36,856 nucleotides of DNA from an uncultured Eubacterium sp. (GTDB lineage: Bacteria; Bacillota; Clostridia; Oscillospirales; Acutalibacteraceae). The stretch covers positions 1-36,856 of the forward strand of contig CABQCC010000003.1 of assembly GCA_902462495.1 (NCBI GenBank), in the 5' to 3' direction. Every line of letters begins with the position of its first letter. The stretch's first letter is position 1. This document shows, in pieces, positions 22,584 to 29,993 of this stretch. Below the pieces are notes generated by a model. It ran no database searches. It was not told the DNA's origin and saw nothing but the letters and a program-made list of their open reading frames with translations. The translations under genes and the position numbers were made by a program.

Positions 22584-23999
22584 ATGACTTGGCAGGAGAT
22601 ATATCAATCAAAGCTTACCACCGCAGAGGAGGCTATCAAGCTTATTCATGACGGTGACAAGGTTGTAACAGGTTTTGCGTGCGGTGAACCAATACATATT
22701 GAGCGTGCGTTGGCGGCTCATTATCAAGACTACAAAGATGTTGAAATTGTAACAATGCTCACTCTTATTGAAAGTCCGTGGTCTATGCGGGAATTCAAAG
22801 GGCACATAAAGCTCAACACTCTTTTTGCATCAAAGTCCACACGAGCAGGAATTAACAGCGGTGACAGCGAATTCACCACCTCTCATTTTTATGAAATTCC
22901 TGATATTATTAAAAACTATATTTGCCCGAGAGTGTCGATAGTTATGGTTTCACCTCCGGATGAACACGGCTATGTTTCGTTTGGCACAACTGTTGACTAC
23001 ACAAAGGGCACAACCGATTATTGCGAGGTCGTTATTGCACAGGTCAACAAGTGTATGCCTCGTACCTTTGGCAACAGCATAAAACATGTTCGTGATTTCA
23101 CTTGCTTTGTTGAATTTGACGAGGAACTTCCTGAAGTTGTTGGCGGTGAGCCAAGTGCGGTTGATATGGAAATCGGCAAAAACTGCGCTTCGCTTATCAA
23201 TGACGGCGACTGCCTCCAGCTCGGTATCGGTGGAATTCCAAATGCCGTATGCCTCCAACTTACAGATAAAAAAGACCTCGGACTTCACAGCGAGCTTGTC
23301 GGTGACGGCGTTGTTCCGTTGCTTGAAAGCGGTGTAATCAACAATAAGAAAAAGCAAACAAATGTTGGCAGAACGGTGCTTGGTGCGGCGTTTGGTTCAA
23401 AAATTTTGTGCGATTATATCAATGATAATCCGTCGGTTGAGCTTCACCCGATTGACTATGTAAATAACCCTCTTGAAATTGCAAAAAATGACAATATGGT
23501 GTCAATCAATTCTTGCTTGCAGATTGACCTTTTGGGACAAGTTGTGTCCGACACAATCGGTCTTTCGCAGTTTTCTGCGGTAGGCGGTCAGGTTGATTTT
23601 GTAAGAGGTGCAACAATGTCAAAGGGCGGTCGTTCAATCATTGCAATGCCGGCAACTGCAAAGCACGGCACGGTTTCACGCATTGTTCCGCTCATCACAG
23701 AGGGCAGTGCTGTCACAACTCCAAGAAATGATGTTAACTATGTTGTAACGGAATACGGCATTGCACAGCTAAAGGGCAAAACTCTCAAGGAGCGTGCAAA
23801 GGCACTTATCCGTATTGCACACCCGTCTTTCAGACCTTATCTTATGGAGGAATATCAAAAGCGTTTTTCCGAAACTCCGTTCACAGATGAGGAAATGAAA
23901 AGTTTTAAGAATGTCATTGCGGAGATAATTCAAACAAAGAGGGAAGAATTCCATTCCACTATTGAACAGAAAATAGACAAGTTTATGTCAAAAAAATAA
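22584..23999 (+). CDS. Acetyl-CoA hydrolase/transferase family CoA-transferase (4-hydroxybutyrate or butyrate type)
   Basis: This 471-residue class I-type CoA-transferase moves CoA between carboxylic acids by a glutamyl-CoA intermediate. The catalytic glutamate is probably E237 in LGLHSELVGDGV. The glycine loop QLGIGGIPNAV (about 212-222) and the GGQVDFVRGA motif (334-343) are intact. Members in gut Clostridia include butyryl-CoA:acetate and 4-hydroxybutyrate CoA-transferases and succinyl-CoA:acetate transferases; sequence alone does not tell which. The ATG follows GGGAGCTGATTGTGAT. A strong terminator follows, so it is monocistronic. Confidence 0.87.
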   Translation: MTWQEIYQSKLTTAEEAIKLIHDGDKVVTGFACGEPIHIERALAAHYQDYKDVEIVTMLTLIESPWSMREFKGHIKLNTLFASKSTRAGINSGDSEFTTSHFYEIPDIIKNYICPRVSIVMVSPPDEHGYVSFGTTVDYTKGTTDYCEVVIAQVNKCMPRTFGNSIKHVRDFTCFVEFDEELPEVVGGEPSAVDMEIGKNCASLINDGDCLQLGIGGIPNAVCLQLTDKKDLGLHSELVGDGVVPLLESGVINNKKKQTNVGRTVLGAAFGSKILCDYINDNPSVELHPIDYVNNPLEIAKNDNMVSINSCLQIDLLGQVVSDTIGLSQFSAVGGQVDFVRGATMSKGGRSIIAMPATAKHGTVSRIVPLITEGSAVTTPRNDVNYVVTEYGIAQLKGKTLKERAKALIRIAHPSFRPYLMEEYQKRFSETPFTDEEMKSFKNVIAEIIQTKREEFHSTIEQKIDKFMSKK

Positions 24000-24004
24000 T
24001 GTAA

Positions 24005-24062
24005 AATATAGCGCAGATAAGTCTAAAGTTTTTGTAAAATTTATCTGTGCTATATTGTTTTT
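24005..24062 (+). terminator. Terminator after the CoA-transferase gene
   Basis: AATATAGCGCAGATAA (24005-24020) pairs with TTATCTGTGCTATATT (24041-24056; one G-U), with a 20-base loop, followed by GTTTTTT. The long loop is unusual. Confidence 0.75.
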
Positions 24063-24083
24063 TGTATAGCTTTGTGATAAAAT
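24055..24083 (+). promoter_or_regulatory. Possible promoter of the E2-like acyltransferase gene
   Basis: TTGTTT (24055-24060, weak), 17 bases, TGA-TAAAAT (24078-24083). The -10 sequence GTGATAAAAT is the same as that upstream of the aminotransferase at 4335-4344. Confidence 0.4.
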
Positions 24084-24141
24084 GTACGCAGTTTTATAAA
24101 CAAACTAAAAGGACTTATAAAGGAGTTATAAGGAGGATAAA

Positions 24142-25047
24142 ATGGCAATTTCCAAATCTACTCATTTCGGCATTGCGAGAAAAATCGTGTCGAATATGAC
24201 TGCTCAAAGCTGGGAAGAAATTCCACATGCCGGATTGGTTTATGAGCCTGAAGTTACTGCTTTTCTTGCGGAGTGTAAAAAGCTTAACGAGGGTTGCACG
24301 GATAAATCAAAGAAAATCACAATCAACACTGTTATGATGAAGGTTATTTGCGAGGGACTCAAAGTAGCACCTAAGATGAATGCTCACCTCGAATTCAACC
24401 GCAAACTTGTTCGTGGTTGCCTCCACGAGTTCGACCATGTCGATGTTTCTATGCCGGCACTTTTGCCAAACGGCGAAATGATGACGCTTAATATGCACGA
24501 TATGGGCGATAAGACTCTCACAGAAATGACAGAGGCTATTCACGACAGCTTGCGCAGAGCGAGCAACACTAACTTAAATGAAGTTATGTTTGAGGTGTCG
24601 CTTGATAACACACTTCAAGGCTTGAAGCAGGGCAAGATTCTTCAGGCTATTCGCCGTCTTTATGGTTCAAAGACAGGCAAGCATAAAGTAAAAACTCTTT
24701 CGGGTCAGGCAAAGAAAGATTATTATTCTATCCCAACAACCGAAAGACTTACAAAGCACGATATTGAGCAGGGTACAATCACAATTTCAAACCTCGGCTC
24801 AATCAAGCGTGATTTCAGAGGCTCGTGTACATTGCTTGAGATTATTCCGCCACAGGTTATTGCCATTGCAATCAATTCCACACAGCAAAAGCCTATTGTT
24901 GTTGACGGTGAAATAAAGGTTGGCACGGTTATGCCTCTTTCAATTTGTATGGACCACAGAGCGCTTGATTACGGCGATATTGTTCCGTTCTTCAACAAGC
25001 TTGATGAGATTTTTGCTCATCCTGAAATTATCCAAACTTGGAAATAA
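24142..25047 (+). CDS. Stand-alone 2-oxoacid dehydrogenase-type acyltransferase (E2 catalytic domain)
   Basis: This 301-residue protein is an E2-type (CAT-fold) acyltransferase catalytic domain with no N-terminal lipoyl or E1/E3-binding domain. It runs KITINTVMMKVICEGLKVAP, VDVSMPALLPNGEMMTLNMH, GTITISNLGSIKRDFRG, and ends MDHRALDYGDIVPFFNKLDE. H272 of DHRALDYGD stands where the catalytic His of DHRxxDG lies, with an extra Tyr between Asp276 and Gly. Residues 170-205 form a Lys/Arg-rich insert. No E1 or E3 gene is near. It may acylate a CoA-linked small molecule, possibly linked to the adjacent CoA-transferase, but the substrate is unknown. The ATG follows AAGGAGG. Confidence 0.82.
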   Translation: MAISKSTHFGIARKIVSNMTAQSWEEIPHAGLVYEPEVTAFLAECKKLNEGCTDKSKKITINTVMMKVICEGLKVAPKMNAHLEFNRKLVRGCLHEFDHVDVSMPALLPNGEMMTLNMHDMGDKTLTEMTEAIHDSLRRASNTNLNEVMFEVSLDNTLQGLKQGKILQAIRRLYGSKTGKHKVKTLSGQAKKDYYSIPTTERLTKHDIEQGTITISNLGSIKRDFRGSCTLLEIIPPQVIAIAINSTQQKPIVVDGEIKVGTVMPLSICMDHRALDYGDIVPFFNKLDEIFAHPEIIQTWK

Positions 25048-25065
25048 AAATAATCTGAATTTACT

Positions 25066-25096
25066 AAAACCGCAAACGATTGTTTGCGGTTTTTTC
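25066..25096. terminator. Bidirectional terminator between the acyltransferase and the DUF4363 gene
   Basis: AAAACCGCAAAC (25066-25077) pairs perfectly with GTTTGCGGTTTT (25082-25093), loop GATT, with T runs on both strands. Confidence 0.88.
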
Positions 25097-25101
25097 TTGT
25101 C

Positions 25102-25428
25102 CTAAAAAATATTTGAAAGTGTAATTCTTTGGTTCTCGTGGTATGCGTAGGTCAGTGCTCGTATTTCTGCGAGGGCTTCTTTTTGTTTTTCACCGCTTTT
25201 GCTGTCCAATTGTTCAATGCTCACTGCTAAATCGTCCACCATATCGTGCTCCGAAAAAATGTAGATAACATCGTTTTTCTTTTTCCATAATTCCTTTATT
25301 CCGTCAGCATCCTCGTGTTCGGTCATATACACAACCTTGTCGCAAAAATCCTCAATATATATCTGCTCATATGTGCACAGCCCTGCCGAGATTATCAACA
25401 AGGCAACCGCAATCCAAATCCTTTTCAT
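25102..25428 (-). CDS. DUF4363 protein with N-terminal membrane segment
   Basis: This 108-residue protein starts with a short membrane or signal segment (residues 5-18, WIAVALLIISAGLC), followed by an acidic helical domain (LWKKKNDVIYIFSEHDMVDD then LAVSIEQLDSK). The pattern matches the DUF4363 family, of unknown function, often encoded with DUF421 genes in spore formers. Its start overlaps the stop of the preceding DUF421 gene by 4 bases (ATGA). Confidence 0.78.
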   Translation of the reverse strand: MKRIWIAVALLIISAGLCTYEQIYIEDFCDKVVYMTEHEDADGIKELWKKKNDVIYIFSEHDMVDDLAVSIEQLDSKSGEKQKEALAEIRALTYAYHENQRITLSNIF

Positions 25429-26099
25429 TGCTCCTCCTTTGCAACGATGTATGCCGTGCCGTCATTTTTGATTGTCATAACAAGAATGTTTTGAGGCTGT
25501 TCGCCGTTAGATATTGCAATCAGCTTCGCTTCGTTCTCGTCAATGTTTACATTGCCAAAGCAGTCGGCAACCGTCTTTCCGTCAACAATTGCCGTAATCG
25601 GCACTTCCGCATCTTCTGTTTTTATCCCCACAACTTTTGGCGTCAGCGGTGAACATTCTGCCTTTTTTTGCACCGATACCGTACCGTTCGTTTCAACAAT
25701 CGCATTTGCAACTTCGGATATGTCAAAAACACCGGCCTGTCGAATTGCGTCTGTCAAATCATCAATGGTGAATCGCAGTTTTGTCAACTCGCCTTGCTGA
25801 ATTTCTCCGTCTTTGATGATGAATCTCGGCTTGCCCTTTATCAGCGCCCTGAATTTGATTGATTTCATCGAAAGTGTGGAATTGATGATTTCAAAGCTGA
25901 TGAATATCGCAATCGGTATCAGCGAATTTGCAAGTGGCATACCGTTGTTTTCAAGCGGAACGGTTGCAACTGCGCTGATAAGTATGGTTATAACAAGTTC
26001 TTGCGGATTCAGTTCGCCTATTTGTCGCTTGCCCATAACTCGCATTGCTACGGTTATAAAAATGTAAATGATTATTGCTCTCAATAATGTTATAGACAT
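25425..26099 (-). CDS. DUF421 (YetF-type) membrane protein
   Basis: This 224-residue protein has three membrane helices in the first 90 residues, with the family marks MRVMGKRQIGELNPQELVIT and LSMKSIKFRALIKGKPRFII. A soluble C-terminal domain follows (KLRFTIDDLTDAIRQAGVFDI, then ETNGTVSVQKK). Proteins with DUF421 occur in spore membranes; one (2Duf) is encoded in spoVA2mob operons and affects germination and wet-heat resistance. Linkage to a ger operon here supports a spore role by inference. The ATG follows GGTGATG. It is divergent from the ger operon. Confidence 0.88.
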   Translation of the reverse strand: MSITLLRAIIIYIFITVAMRVMGKRQIGELNPQELVITILISAVATVPLENNGMPLANSLIPIAIFISFEIINSTLSMKSIKFRALIKGKPRFIIKDGEIQQGELTKLRFTIDDLTDAIRQAGVFDISEVANAIVETNGTVSVQKKAECSPLTPKVVGIKTEDAEVPITAIVDGKTVADCFGNVNIDENEAKLIAISNGEQPQNILVMTIKNDGTAYIVAKEEQ

Positions 26100-26130
26100 A
26101 TCATCACCAAAATTAAGTTATCCTCATTTT

Positions 26131-26160
26131 TGCATAATATACATAAATCATTTCATAATA
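26131..26160 (+). promoter_or_regulatory. Candidate forespore sigma-G promoter of the ger operon
   Basis: TGCATA (26131-26136), 17 bases, CATAATA (26154-26160). This fits the sigma-G pattern TGNATA-N17/18-CATNNTA known from Bacillus, just 16 bases before the gerA-type ATG. No sigma-A pair is visible. Confidence 0.5.
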
Positions 26161-26175
26161 AAAACGGTGATTATT

Positions 26176-27627
26176 ATGAAGCTGTTTGATGATTACGAGC
26201 TTAATTTGCTGACTTTTAAGGATGATTTCAAAGATTCATCGGATTTTTTATTGAAAGAACTGAAAACGAAAAATTCAAAGATGTTCCTTGCCTGTATGGA
26301 CGGACTTGTTAATTCGCTTTTGCTCAGTCAAATGATTGTTGAGCCGATTTGTGATTTTGACAAAAAATGCGAAAGTCCGAAGGAATACCTTGAACTTCTC
26401 CAAACGCAGATTGTTCATTGCCCGGAGCAAAATGAGGTCACAACTTTTGATGACGCTTATTATTTTTTGATGTCGGGATTTGCCGTTGTTGTGATTGAGG
26501 GGTGCTCAACCGCACTTGCATTCGGCGTGCAGGGTTGGAGCAGAAGAGATACTTCCGAGCCGTCAACCGAGGCAAATGTCAAAGGCGCAAAGGAATGTTT
26601 TGTTGAAACTCTGAACGACAATAAAGCATTGCTTCGCAAAAGATTAAAGACTTATCATTTGAAGCAAAAGCAGTTGAGCCTCGGCAACAGTGCACGCACT
26701 CCTGTTGCAATTTGCTATATTGACGATAGGGCGGATAAGACTATCATTGATGAGGTTGAAAAGCGACTGAAAGAGGCGGAATTCAATGCTGTTCTTGATT
26801 ACGGCGAACTGCTGCCGTTTATCGATTCGGATGTAAAAAGTTTCTTTTCCTGTGTCGGCACAACTGAACGCCCCGATGTTTTGGCGTCCAAACTGCTTGA
26901 GGGCAGAGTAGCTGTTATGGTTGAGGGCACGCCGTTTGTGATGTACACTCCGTATCTGTTTTCGGACAACTTTTCATCACTTGATGATTATGACAATCCG
27001 CCGTTTTATTCAAGCTTTATACGGCTCATCAAGTACGGTGCGTTTATTGTTTCGGTGTTCTTGCCAGGGCTGTTTGTTGCGGTCGGCACATTTCATCAGG
27101 AACTCATCCCGTCAAATCTGCTGTTTTTGATTGCAACAAATGAGGCGACAACACCTTATACTTTAACAGTTGAGGCAGTTTTTGTTCATCTGCTGTATGA
27201 AATAATGCGTGAAGCGGGGTTGAGATTGCCCGATAGTATCGGTCACGCAATTTCAATTATCGGTGCAATAGTCATCGGTGAGGCGACGGTGTCGGCAGGC
27301 ATAATCGGTGCTCCTATGCTGATTGTCGTTGCAGGAACGGCAATATCGTCATATGTGATTTATCCGCTGTACGAAAGCCTTGCCGTCATCAGAATTATTT
27401 TTATTATTGTTGGCGGAACTTTTGGAATTTACGGTCTTATGCTTGGTGCGGCAATGCTGTTTTGCAATATCTGTTCGCTCAATCCGTTTGGTGTTCCGTA
27501 TTCGTCACCGTTGTCACCGCTCACAAAAACGGCACTTGTTGATGTCCTGTTCAGAGGTGGTTGGCGCAAACTTGTAAAGCGCCGTGTCCGTGTCACGAAT
27601 TTGGAAGGGGTGTCTGTTGATGATTGA
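26176..27627 (+). CDS. gerAA: GerA-family spore germinant receptor subunit A
   Basis: This 483-residue protein has the GerA plan: a soluble N-terminal domain (about 1-260) with FLACMDGLVNSLLLSQMIVE and VVVIEGCSTALAFGVQGWSRR, SEPSTEANVKGAKECFVETL, then a membrane domain of four to five helices (about 275-430) with RPDVLASKLLEGRVAVMVEG before it and the SLNPFGVPYSSPLSPLTKTA loop near the C-terminus. It forms the A subunit of a germinant receptor in the spore inner membrane. ATG 26176 follows CGGTGA. The frame extends upstream to 26068 but that region contains the promoter. It overlaps gerAB by 8 bases. Confidence 0.93.
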   Translation: MKLFDDYELNLLTFKDDFKDSSDFLLKELKTKNSKMFLACMDGLVNSLLLSQMIVEPICDFDKKCESPKEYLELLQTQIVHCPEQNEVTTFDDAYYFLMSGFAVVVIEGCSTALAFGVQGWSRRDTSEPSTEANVKGAKECFVETLNDNKALLRKRLKTYHLKQKQLSLGNSARTPVAICYIDDRADKTIIDEVEKRLKEAEFNAVLDYGELLPFIDSDVKSFFSCVGTTERPDVLASKLLEGRVAVMVEGTPFVMYTPYLFSDNFSSLDDYDNPPFYSSFIRLIKYGAFIVSVFLPGLFVAVGTFHQELIPSNLLFLIATNEATTPYTLTVEAVFVHLLYEIMREAGLRLPDSIGHAISIIGAIVIGEATVSAGIIGAPMLIVVAGTAISSYVIYPLYESLAVIRIIFIIVGGTFGIYGLMLGAAMLFCNICSLNPFGVPYSSPLSPLTKTALVDVLFRGGWRKLVKRRVRVTNLEGVSVDD

Positions 27628-28663
27628 TGCAAAAAGGGGCAAAATCTCACCCCGACAACTTTTTTGCATATTTTTTGTGTCAAGGCTTGTCGTGTCGCTG
27701 ACCTATGTTCAGTCGGTGTCCGTCGGCAAGTTCGACACCGATGTTTCAATCAGTTTTGCACTTTCGATGCCGCTCACATTTTTGATGTCAATTCCTGCCG
27801 TTTTGTGCGTAAAAAAGAAAAAATCACCGCATTTATATTCTGCCCTCGGTGTTGCGTATTTGCTGTATTTTCTGTTTTTTTCGTCACTCACGGTGGAACG
27901 GTTTTCCTATTTTGCAACAACAAAAATGAACCCCGAAAGTCCAACGATTATGTTCATCATTTTGGCTTTTGTTGCGGTGTGCTACGGCGCATATTTGGGT
28001 ATTGAACCGCTCGGCAGATTTGCTTCTCTGTGCGGAACTTTGCTCGCCGTTGTTATTGCGGTGGTGCTGATTTTCAACATCAAAAATTTTGATTTTGTCA
28101 ATTTATTCCCTGTAATGCGTAATGACACAAGGCATTTTTTGATGAATTGTATATTGTTTACCTGTAATTGCATTGAGCCTGTTTTGTTGCTGAACTTGGC
28201 GGACAAAACCAACGGCGACAGCATAAAACCTTATTTTTCGGGGCTTGGCTGTGCATATGCGGGAGTGTTTATGCTGTTGCTGTTTTGCTCCGGAGTTCTC
28301 GGCAACAGCGCCGATTTGCAGTCGTTTCCGATATACACCTTGTTCCAAATGGCTTCGGTCAACGATATGTCAAGACTCGATATTCTTCACACTTCATTTT
28401 GGATTTTTGCCGTTTTTCTAAAAACAGCCGTTATGTTGTTTTGTGCAAGCACGCTGATAAAAAAGTACAGTCACAAGACGAAAGTGCTTGTGCTTTCTGG
28501 CGTTTCGTTGTTGGGTTCGGTATTTATGGATAAAGTGCTCGGTATGCGGATTGCCGAAGTGTCAAAGTATCTCACGGTAGGTATGTTTCTTGCTTTTGCG
28601 GTCGTTGTTCCGCTTTGCATTTTGATTTTTGACAGGAGAAAAAATGTTGAGAAAAATATCTAA
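27620..28663 (+). CDS. gerAB: GerB-type spore germination permease
   Basis: This 347-residue, ten-helix membrane protein is the B subunit of the germinant receptor, of the amino-acid-polyamine transporter superfamily. It starts DAKRGKISPRQLFCIFF, typical of GerB proteins, with the LPRWSR-like loop here reduced to VFLKTAVMLFC. The N-terminus carries a Lys/Arg-rich cytoplasmic start. ATG 27620 is preceded by GGAAGGGG in the end of gerAA. It overlaps gerAA by 8 bases and gerAC by 20, so the three are translationally coupled. Confidence 0.9.
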   Translation: MIDAKRGKISPRQLFCIFFVSRLVVSLTYVQSVSVGKFDTDVSISFALSMPLTFLMSIPAVLCVKKKKSPHLYSALGVAYLLYFLFFSSLTVERFSYFATTKMNPESPTIMFIILAFVAVCYGAYLGIEPLGRFASLCGTLLAVVIAVVLIFNIKNFDFVNLFPVMRNDTRHFLMNCILFTCNCIEPVLLLNLADKTNGDSIKPYFSGLGCAYAGVFMLLLFCSGVLGNSADLQSFPIYTLFQMASVNDMSRLDILHTSFWIFAVFLKTAVMLFCASTLIKKYSHKTKVLVLSGVSLLGSVFMDKVLGMRIAEVSKYLTVGMFLAFAVVVPLCILIFDRRKNVEKNI

Positions 28664-29762
28664 AATATTGTTGTTGCTGTTGTCGGTTGCACTTCTTTTT
28701 TCGGGTTGCAGCGACAGCTTGTCCGAAATGTCGGTGGCACAGGGAGTCGGCATTGACAAAACGAAAAAAGGTGTCAAAATTTCTGTTCAGTATCTCGATT
28801 TGACAAAGGGGAGCGGAACAACCGACAATTTGGGCGTAAACATCACATCCGTTGCTTTCGGCACGGCAGGGAACATCAGCAAGGCGGTGTCAAAAACCTC
28901 CGCAAATATTTCAAGTCCCGTGTTTTTTGGTCAAAACAAGGTTATTGTGTTTGGCAATGATTATGCAGAAAACGGACTCGAAAATGTTGTTGATTACACT
29001 TTGCGTGCCGTTGACAGTCGCCCCGATGTGCTTGTTGCGTTGAGCAAAACCACCGCCGAGGATGTGATGAAATCCTCCGAACACCGTGCAAAAGTCCCTG
29101 TTCAGGATATTTACACAATGCTCAAAACAGGCGAAGAAACGGGGCTTTCCTGTGCCGTAACGGTCAAGGATTTGCAAAATCACTTTTTGTCGGAAACTTC
29201 GGATGTGTATTTGCCCGTGCTGTTAACTCACAACAACAAAACAAGACTTGACGGAATAGGAATTTTCAGCAACGGCAAATATGTCGAAACCCTTGATGAG
29301 TCCGACACCCTCGGCTTTTTACTTGTCAATGATAAAGTCAAAACCGCAACGGTTGTCCTCAAGGATAAAAAGTTCGGCAAGGTGGGCATTGAAGTTACAA
29401 ATATCAAGGTCAAAAACACCGCATATTATGATGACGGAGTAAAATTCAATTCTCGAATAAAGTTTGATATAAACTTGAACGACCTTGAACGAGGGGTTGC
29501 TTCAAAAGTTAACAATGACGATATAAAACGAATTGAGAAACTTGCAAAGAAGAAAATTCAAAAAATCGGACTGAGCGCAATTCAATCCTGCTTTGATAAA
29601 AAATCCGACCCGTTTTTTGCGGGCAAACTTTTGTCACGGTACAGTTTTGATTATTACAAAAAGCATAGCAAAACTTGGAGAGATGAACTTCCAGAGGTTG
29701 ATGTTTCGGTCACCGCTTATCCAAAGTTTAGCCTCATCAACGGCAACTACACAAGAAAGTGA
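28644..29762 (+). CDS. gerAC: GerC-type spore germination lipoprotein
   Basis: This 372-residue lipoprotein has a signal peptide and lipobox (SVALLFSGC, Cys near residue 22) and the Ger(x)C plan: DKTKKGVKISVQYLDL near the start, FFGQNKVIVFGNDYAENGLE at 90-110, and a C-terminal domain that begins around residue 225. It is the C subunit of the germinant receptor, facing the outer side of the spore inner membrane. ATG 28644 follows AGGAG. It ends SLINGNYTRK, where the Ger(x)C domain normally ends. A weak hairpin (29785-29811) follows. Confidence 0.9.
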   Translation: MLRKISKILLLLLSVALLFSGCSDSLSEMSVAQGVGIDKTKKGVKISVQYLDLTKGSGTTDNLGVNITSVAFGTAGNISKAVSKTSANISSPVFFGQNKVIVFGNDYAENGLENVVDYTLRAVDSRPDVLVALSKTTAEDVMKSSEHRAKVPVQDIYTMLKTGEETGLSCAVTVKDLQNHFLSETSDVYLPVLLTHNNKTRLDGIGIFSNGKYVETLDESDTLGFLLVNDKVKTATVVLKDKKFGKVGIEVTNIKVKNTAYYDDGVKFNSRIKFDINLNDLERGVASKVNNDDIKRIEKLAKKKIQKIGLSAIQSCFDKKSDPFFAGKLLSRYSFDYYKKHSKTWRDELPEVDVSVTAYPKFSLINGNYTRK

Positions 29763-29883
29763 TGCACGAATTAAACAGGGTTACAAGCTCGCTTTCGTTC
29801 GAGGCGGGCTTTATCAGCGTTAGCATAGGCAACAGCAGGGTTGCAAAGAAGATTATTGCAAACAAAATCACGGCTCTTTTCAA
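29737..29883 (-). pseudogene. 48-codon fragment resembling the start of a SpoIID-like protein
   Basis: From TTG 29883, 8 bases after a good AAGGAGC site, the minus strand reads a typical N-terminal membrane anchor (KRAVILFAIIFFATLLLPML then TLIKPASNESELVTLFN). It stops at 29737 inside the antisense of the gerC end. The first residues look like the signal anchor of SpoIID-family sporulation proteins, but the catalytic or amidase-activator part is absent. It may be a relic of a gene cut off at the gerC junction, or a short membrane peptide. The weak hairpin at 29785-29811 (AAGCTCGCTT/AGGCGGGCTT) overlaps it. Transcription could start near the AT-rich 29905-29930. Confidence 0.45.
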
Positions 29884-29895
29884 TTTACACGCTCC

Positions 29896-29924
29896 TTGAC
29901 ATTAATTTTGTTATTTAGTATAAT
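29896..29924 (+). promoter_or_regulatory. Consensus SigA promoter of the citrate synthase operon
   Basis: TTGACA (29896-29901), 17-base spacer, TATAAT (29919-29924): a perfect match. Its -35 overlaps the ribosome site of the SpoIID-like fragment on the other strand. Confidence 0.92.
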
Positions 29925-29993
29925 ATATTTTAAATTTGGTTTTTTATGACTGTTAGGCAGACAAACTACAAAATTATCGAAAGGACAGGTAGT

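Noticed and set aside
24142..25047. Annotation as pyruvate dehydrogenase E2
   Set aside because: No lipoyl or subunit-binding domain and no E1/E3 genes nearby.
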